Shown here: positions 59,590-64,000 of the stretch, piece by piece
How the letters are laid out: each line of letters starts with the position of its first letter
Numbering within the stretch: the stretch's first letter is position 1
DNA from: Roseicyclus sp965662675
GTDB lineage: Bacteria; Pseudomonadota; Alphaproteobacteria; Rhodobacterales; Rhodobacteraceae
Assembly (NCBI RefSeq): GCF_965662675.1
Contig: NZ_CBFIIK010000006.1
Coordinates: 1 to 64,000, forward strand
Length of the DNA: 64,000 nt
Direction: 5' to 3'
Notes under the pieces: model-generated
Seen by the model: only the letters and a program-made list of their open reading frames with translations
Databases searched by the model: none
What the model was told of the DNA's origin: nothing
Translations under genes and position numbers: made by a program

Positions 59590-60372
59590 ATGGCTGCCGA
59601 ACGGAAAGTCATCCTCGAAACGCGTGGTTTGACAAAGCACTATGGCGGTGTGCAAGCGCTCAACGATGCCGATTTCAAGATGTATGCGGATGAGCATATC
59701 GCGATCGTCGGCGATAATGGCGCCGGCAAATCGACCTTCGTGCGCAATATCACCGGCGTCGAGCAGCCCACGGCGGGCGAGGTGTTGATCGACGGCCAGC
59801 CCGTGCGCTTCAAGGCACCCAATGACGCGCGCGCTCATGGGATCGAGACGGTCTATCAAAACCTTGCGCTGGCCGATCACCTGAACGTGCCCGAGAATAT
59901 CTTTCTTGGCCGCGAAGAGGTCTATTTCGAGTTCGGCCCGCTCTCATGGCTCAAGAAAAAGGCGATGATCAAACGCGCCGACACGCTGTTGGCGGAAACC
60001 GGGATCAAGATCCCCGATGCAAGGCAACCCGTTGCGGGCATGTCGGGCGGTCAGCGCCAATGCGTTGCGATCAGCCGTGCGGCGGGTTGGGGCAGCAAGC
60101 TGATCATCATGGACGAACCGACCGCCGCGCTGGGTATTCAGGAAACCACCCGCGTCGAGAATATCATTCGCGGCCTGAAAACACGCGGTGTGCCTGTGAT
60201 CATCGTGTCCCATAACCTGCGCCAAGTGTTCAATCTGGTCGATCGTATCGTGGTGTTCCGCCAAGGCCGGATCGCGGGCGTGCTGGATGCCAAGACCGCC
60301 AGCGGCAATGATGTCGTCGCCATGATCACCGGCGTCGATCAAGGCGTGCACAAGGATGCGAGTTATATCTGA
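59590..60372 (+). CDS. Sugar ABC transporter ATP-binding protein
   Basis: A 260-residue ABC ATPase with a single nucleotide domain. Walker A GDNGAGKST (about 38-46), Q-loop near VYQNLALADHLNV, signature MSGGQRQCVAISRA, Walker B LIIMDEPTAALG and switch His in VSHNL. Ribose importers usually use a fused double ATPase of about 500 residues; this one must form a homodimer. It overlaps the mutarotase gene by one base. GAGGGA lies before ATG 59590. Confidence 0.93.
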   Translation: MAAERKVILETRGLTKHYGGVQALNDADFKMYADEHIAIVGDNGAGKSTFVRNITGVEQPTAGEVLIDGQPVRFKAPNDARAHGIETVYQNLALADHLNVPENIFLGREEVYFEFGPLSWLKKKAMIKRADTLLAETGIKIPDARQPVAGMSGGQRQCVAISRAAGWGSKLIIMDEPTAALGIQETTRVENIIRGLKTRGVPVIIVSHNLRQVFNLVDRIVVFRQGRIAGVLDAKTASGNDVVAMITGVDQGVHKDASYI

Positions 60373-60830
60373 TGTTGATTGGGCTTGATCCTGTGCTTGG
60401 CCCTGAATTGCTGGCCGCTTTGCGCGCCATGGGGCATGGCGATGAAATCGCGATTGTCGACGGCAACTATCCCGCCGCGGCCCATGCGCATCGCCTGATC
60501 CGCGCCGATGGCTTGCCCGTCCCGCGTGTCTTGGCCGCCGTGCTTTCGGTTTTGCCGCTGGATGGCGATGTGCCTCACCCCGCATTGCGCAGTTGCGATC
60601 CCGCCCGACCTGATCGCCCCGATCCGGTCCATCGCGCGATGGATGAGATCTTGCAGAGCGCGCTGCATGATCCCGCACAGATCGCGGTGACGCATGGGCC
60701 GGTCTTTTATGATCGCGTCAAGCACTGCTATGCTGTTGTGGCGACCGGAGAACTGGCATTGTTTGCCAATGTCATTTTGCGAAAAGGTGTTGTTGAACCT
60801 CAAAGCAGTCATGAAACGACCCCGCGTTAA
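60372..60830 (+). CDS. RbsD/FucU-family sugar mutarotase
   Basis: A 152-residue mutarotase of the RbsD/FucU family. These proteins interconvert sugar anomers after uptake. LDPVLGPELLAALRAMGHGDEIAIVDGNYPA is the opening block (residues 5-35), with the active-site His-Asp region in its second half, and FYDRVKHCYAVVATGE closes it. It is translationally coupled to the ABC ATPase, which supports a free-sugar ligand for the transporter. Confidence 0.9.
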   Translation: MLIGLDPVLGPELLAALRAMGHGDEIAIVDGNYPAAAHAHRLIRADGLPVPRVLAAVLSVLPLDGDVPHPALRSCDPARPDRPDPVHRAMDEILQSALHDPAQIAVTHGPVFYDRVKHCYAVVATGELALFANVILRKGVVEPQSSHETTPR

Positions 60831-60851
60831 GGGCCAAGAGGCAAAAGGGCG

Positions 60852-62021
60852 ATGCCGAAAGACAGACAAGGCCATGCGCGCATCAAGCGCCCTTACAACG
60901 AACGGCTTTTGCTTGAATTGATCCGGGCCAATGGCGCGATGAGTAAGGCCGATCTGACGCGCGCCTCGGGGTTGAGTGCGCAATCGGCCACCGTGATCGT
61001 CAACCGCCTTGTGGATGATGGCCTCTTGCGGGCCGGTGCCTCGGTCAAGGGCAAGATCGGCCAACCATCGACCCCTTACTCGCTCGACCCCGATGGTGTC
61101 TTGTCGATCGGCATCAAGGTCGGACGCCGCTCTCTCGAGGTGGCATGCATGGGGTTCGACTATGGCATCATGCAACAGCGCGTCCAACGCTACGATTTCC
61201 CGCATCTTCCGACGATCCGCCAAAGCGTGGTGCGCGATGTCACGCAATTGCTCGATGATCTGACGGTCGCGCAGCGCGCCCGCGTCGTCGGGATCGGCAT
61301 CGCGTTACCCGACGAACTCGCGGCATGGGAGGCGACGGTGGGAGCCCCCGATGGCGCGATGGCCGATTGGGTCGCGGCCGATCTTGCACAGGAATTGGAC
61401 GAGATCTTCGCGCTGCCGGTCACGTCGCTCAATGACGCCTCGGCCGCCTGTCTGGCCGAAATTGCCGTGGGCAACAGCCTTGGCCATGATTGCTTCGCCT
61501 ATTTCTACGTCGGCACATTCATCGGTGGCGGCATCGCGATCGGCAACAAGCTTTATACCGGGCAAAAGAATCTTGCAGGCGCGATTGCCTCGATCCCCAC
61601 GTCGGTTAGCGCAACGGGCAAGGCCGCGCAGCTGCTGGAGGGGGCCTCGCTGCACTATCTGGAACAAAGCGCCGAGGCGGCGGGTCTGGTTTCCGATATC
61701 TACTACAACAACCATGCCCGCGATGCGGCGGCGCAAGCGGTGTTTGACGATTGGCTGCGCGTGGCGGCCCCGCAAATCGCCTTTGCCGCCGTCACCGCGC
61801 AGGCCTTTCTTGACCCTGATGCGATCGTGATCGATAGCTCGTTGTCGCCTGATCTGACAGCCCAGCTTGTTGTGGCCGTCACCCGCGCCGCGCATGCCCA
61901 TTACGACCATCGCGGCCTATCCGGCATCACCATCGTGCCGGGCGAGATTGGCCTTTCGGCGCGCGCCATCGGCTCGGGCATCGCGCCGATCTTGGCCGAT
62001 TATGCCTTGGACGAGATCTAA
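60852..62021 (+). CDS. ROK-family transcriptional repressor
   Basis: A 389-residue NagC/XylR-type regulator. An N-terminal winged helix (NERLLLELIRANGAMSKADLTRASGLSAQSATV, residues 16-48) is followed by a ROK domain. The sugar-kinase ATP motif is degenerate (LSIGIKVGRRS) and the usual Cys-rich zinc motif of ROK proteins is missing, while FYVGTFIGGGIAIG is kept. It probably binds sugar without phosphorylating it. It controls the divergent ABC operons via the repeats at 59495-59531. Confidence 0.87.
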   Translation: MPKDRQGHARIKRPYNERLLLELIRANGAMSKADLTRASGLSAQSATVIVNRLVDDGLLRAGASVKGKIGQPSTPYSLDPDGVLSIGIKVGRRSLEVACMGFDYGIMQQRVQRYDFPHLPTIRQSVVRDVTQLLDDLTVAQRARVVGIGIALPDELAAWEATVGAPDGAMADWVAADLAQELDEIFALPVTSLNDASAACLAEIAVGNSLGHDCFAYFYVGTFIGGGIAIGNKLYTGQKNLAGAIASIPTSVSATGKAAQLLEGASLHYLEQSAEAAGLVSDIYYNNHARDAAAQAVFDDWLRVAAPQIAFAAVTAQAFLDPDAIVIDSSLSPDLTAQLVVAVTRAAHAHYDHRGLSGITIVPGEIGLSARAIGSGIAPILADYALDEI

Positions 62022-62026
62022 CGCGG

Positions 62027-62791
62027 TCAGTCCGCCGTCCAGCCGCCGTCGACCAATAGGCTGGTGCCCGTGATCAGCGCCGCCGCATCCGAGGCCAAGA
62101 AGACCACAGGCCCCATCACATCCTCGATCTCGCCCACCCGGCCAAGCTTGATCATGCTTTCGATCCATGCGCGGCGTTCGGGGATGGCCAAGGTCTGTTC
62201 GGCCAAGGGCGTGCGGATGAAGGTCGGGCAGATCGTGTTCACCCGAATACCATGACGGCCCCATTCGATCGCCATGGATTTGGTCATGCCTTCAAGCGCA
62301 TGCTTGGTCGCACAATAGACCGCGCGGTCGATACCGCCCACATGGCCCATCTGGCTGGAAATATTGATCAGGCTGCCGGGCTTTTTGGCGGCGATCAGCC
62401 CTGCGGCCACGGCACGGGTCAGGAAATAGGCCGCTTTCACGTTCAGATCTGTGGCGGCGTCGTAATCGGCAATGCTTGTGGCCAGCGCGGGCGTGTGGCG
62501 AGCAAGCCCTGCGGAATTGACCAAAATGTCAAAGGGGCCGTTCGCGCGTACCGCCGTTTCGGTCGCCGCGATATCGGTGATGTCGAGCGCGAGGGGCGTG
62601 GCGCGCAACCCCTTGGCGGTCAGCTCTGTGGCCAGATCGGTGATCGGGTCCAACCGCCGCGCGACAAGTGTCACCTCCGCCCCAGCCTCGGCCAGCGCGA
62701 CGGCGGCCCCAAGCCCGATGCCGGAACTCGCCCCGCTCACCAATGCGCGGCGACCATTCAGCTGGAAAGACGGGGTCGTCGGCAGGGTCAT
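62027..62791 (-). CDS. SDR-family oxidoreductase
   Basis: A 254-residue classical SDR: SGASSGIGLGAA, NSAGLARHTPA, catalytic Ser in NISSQMGH, YCATK, and FIRTPLAEQTL. The start at 62791 overlaps the HisD-like stop (ATGA). Paired with a HisD-like dehydrogenase it may perform two successive oxidations of a polyol or dihydroxypropanesulfonate. Only five bases separate its stop from the convergent ROK gene. Confidence 0.87.
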   Translation of the reverse strand: MTLPTTPSFQLNGRRALVSGASSGIGLGAAVALAEAGAEVTLVARRLDPITDLATELTAKGLRATPLALDITDIAATETAVRANGPFDILVNSAGLARHTPALATSIADYDAATDLNVKAAYFLTRAVAAGLIAAKKPGSLINISSQMGHVGGIDRAVYCATKHALEGMTKSMAIEWGRHGIRVNTICPTFIRTPLAEQTLAIPERRAWIESMIKLGRVGEIEDVMGPVVFLASDAAALITGTSLLVDGGWTAD

Positions 62792-64000
62792 TCCGCCGCC
62801 TCGCCATAAGGCACATTGCCCCCGCCATAGCGGCGCACGCGGATGTTGCACTGCTCGGCGTGGCCGACAAAGCCCTCGAGCATGCACAGCCGCGATCCGT
62901 ATGCGCCGATCATCGCCGCCGCTGCATCGGTGGTCACGCGCTGGTAGCTGTGGGTTTTCAGGAACTTGCCCACCCATAGCCCGCCGGTGTAGCGCCCGGC
63001 CTTTTTGGTGGGCAGCGTGTGGTTCGTGCCGATCACCTTGTCGCCATTGGCCACATTGGTGCGGGCCCCGAGGAACAGCGCGCCGTAGCTGTGCATGTTT
63101 TCCAGATACCAGTCATCGCGGTCGGTCATGACCTGCACATGCTCATAGGCCATGTCGTTGGCCACGGCGAGCATCTCCTCATGCGTGTCGCACAAGATCA
63201 CATCGCCATAGTCGCGCCAGCTGATCGCGGCGGTTTCCGCCGTGGGCAGGATCGTCAGAAGCCGGTCGATTTCGGCCAGTGTGCCCTCGGCCAGCTTGCG
63301 CGAATTGGTGATGAGGCACGCAGGCGAGTTATAGCCATGCTCGGCCTGACCAAGCAGGTCTGTGGCGCAAAGCTCGGCATCGACGGTGTCATCGGCGATC
63401 ACCATGGTCTCGGTCGGGCCGGCGAAGAGGTCGATGCCCACGCGGCCGTAGAGCTGACGCTTGGCTTCCGCCACAAAGGCATTGCCGGGGCCGACAAGCA
63501 TGTGGACAGGCTCGATCGTTTCGGTGCCAAGGGCCATCGCGCCCACGGCCTGAATGCCGCCCAAGACATAGATCTCATGCGCGCCGCCCAAATGCATGGC
63601 GGCGACGATGGCGGGGTGGGGCGCGCCCTTGACCGGCGGGGCGGAGGCGATGATGCGCGGCACGCCTGCGACAGACGCCGTCAAGACCGACATATGGGCG
63701 CTTGCCACCATCGGGAACTTGCCGCCCGGCACATAGCAGCCGACCGATTGCACGGGGATGTTGCGGTGCCCCAAGATCACGCCGGGCAGAGTTTCGACCT
63801 CGATATCTTGCATGCTGGCGCGCTGCGCCTCGGCGAAGCGGCGGATCTGGGTTTGGGCGAAGCGGATATCGTCCATGTCGCGCGCGCTGACCTTTTGCAT
63901 CGCGGCTTCGATTTCAGAGGGCGACAGGCGGAAGCTGGCGGGCGCGTAGCCGTCGAACCTCTCGGCCAGATCGCGCACAGCCCCATCCCCACGCGCTTCG
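62788..64000 (-). CDS. Histidinol-dehydrogenase-family protein, sulfopropanediol 3-dehydrogenase-like (partial)
   Basis: About 404 residues are visible; the N-terminal 30-40 lie beyond the window, as the frame stays open through RGDGAVRDLAERFDG, an internal family block. HisD enzymes oxidise a primary alcohol to a carboxylate in two NAD steps at a zinc site. Seen: VQSVGCYVPGGKFPMVASAHMS, GPGNAFVAEAKRQLYG, DLFAGPTETMVIADD, LGQAEHGYNSPA and TNHTLPTKKAGRYTGG. It most resembles DHPS 3-dehydrogenase (HpsN) rather than biosynthetic HisD, and no his genes are nearby. Other primary-alcohol substrates remain possible. Confidence 0.85.
   Translation of the reverse strand, partial: EARGDGAVRDLAERFDGYAPASFRLSPSEIEAAMQKVSARDMDDIRFAQTQIRRFAEAQRASMQDIEVETLPGVILGHRNIPVQSVGCYVPGGKFPMVASAHMSVLTASVAGVPRIIASAPPVKGAPHPAIVAAMHLGGAHEIYVLGGIQAVGAMALGTETIEPVHMLVGPGNAFVAEAKRQLYGRVGIDLFAGPTETMVIADDTVDAELCATDLLGQAEHGYNSPACLITNSRKLAEGTLAEIDRLLTILPTAETAAISWRDYGDVILCDTHEEMLAVANDMAYEHVQVMTDRDDWYLENMHSYGALFLGARTNVANGDKVIGTNHTLPTKKAGRYTGGLWVGKFLKTHSYQRVTTDAAAAMIGAYGSRLCMLEGFVGHAEQCNIRVRRYGGGNVPYGEAAE

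Noticed and set aside
62788..64000. Reading as biosynthetic histidinol dehydrogenase
   Set aside because: No other his gene is near and the sequence blocks are closer to the DHPS dehydrogenase branch.
1..64000. CRISPR arrays, rRNA, tRNA, prophage or integrase genes
   Set aside because: No regularly spaced repeats and no motifs of these classes were seen on either strand.

Overview
The window reads as a bacterial chromosome or megaplasmid segment of about 60% GC, most like an alphaproteobacterium of the Rhodobacterales (Roseobacter-type). The reasons are the dense packing, the protein sequences, and the number of carboxylate uptake systems: four complete TRAP transporters (dctP/Q/M), one tripartite tricarboxylate transporter (tctABC), one ribose-type ABC transporter and one EamA/DMT exporter or importer. 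I saw no rRNA, tRNA, CRISPR array, insertion sequence or phage gene. Almost every gene belongs to a catabolic cassette for a sugar acid, sugar or aromatic-like acid, each with its own regulator (five GntR-type including one fused to an enzyme, one LacI, one ROK).

Layout. 1-542: 3' end of a glutaryl-CoA-dehydrogenase-like gene. 876-4295 (-): FAD-linked oxidase, GntR regulator, enolase-superfamily sugar-acid dehydratase. 4406-6270 (+): denD-like and ltnD-like dehydrogenases, divergent from the former. 6540-9416 (-): IlvD/Edd pentonate/hexonate-type dehydratase and LacI regulator. 9523-15087 (+): TRAP system 1, DMT transporter, dgoK and dgoA (2-keto-3-deoxygalactonate kinase and phosphate aldolase). 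15365-23454 (-): apnO, gntR, TRAP system 2, ltnD, otnK, otnC, otnI in one tightly packed run. 23579-26247 (+): a DUF1537 kinase (oiaK-like) and a RuBisCO-like protein, divergent from apnO. 26346-45805 (-): twenty genes on one strand, comprising a diketo-acid hydrolase route with TRAP system 3, a GntR-LDH2 fusion, a D-2-hydroxyacid dehydrogenase, an enoyl-CoA hydratase, two small dimeric-barrel proteins, TctCAB, an LDH2 dehydrogenase, an alpha/beta hydrolase, an FMN reductase, an extradiol-type dioxygenase and a second FAH-family enzyme. 45964-46650 (+): GntR. 46755-52077 (-): an L-lyxonate/L-rhamnonate-type non-phosphorylative operon (enolase dehydratase, DapA-family dehydratase, GntR, PdxA2, ketoglutarate-semialdehyde dehydrogenase), divergent from TRAP system 4 (52275-55166, +). 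55220-59413 (-) and 59590-62021 (+): ABC sugar uptake with PfkB kinase, small transaldolase-like aldolase, FucU/RbsD mutarotase and ROK repressor. 62027-64000 (-): SDR and histidinol-dehydrogenase-like enzyme, cut by the window end.

How they work together. The best reconstructed part is 15365-26247. LtnD oxidises L-threonate, OtnI isomerises 2-oxo- to 3-oxo-tetronate, OtnK phosphorylates it and OtnC decarboxylates it to dihydroxyacetone phosphate. Beside it ApnO, an OiaK-type kinase and a RuBisCO-like protein give the known D-apionate route. DenD at 4406 could feed D-erythronate into the same Otn enzymes.

The most unusual items are: a 580-residue protein joining a complete GntR/FCD regulator to a complete LDH2 dehydrogenase, preceded by a perfect 19-bp palindrome; a ribose-type ABC permease with about 170 extra C-terminal residues carrying additional membrane segments; a repeated pattern of strong hairpins or a terminator between each binding-protein gene and its membrane-subunit genes; and a set of TTCGAAAA-centred palindromes marking a probable regulon of the GntR at 45964.
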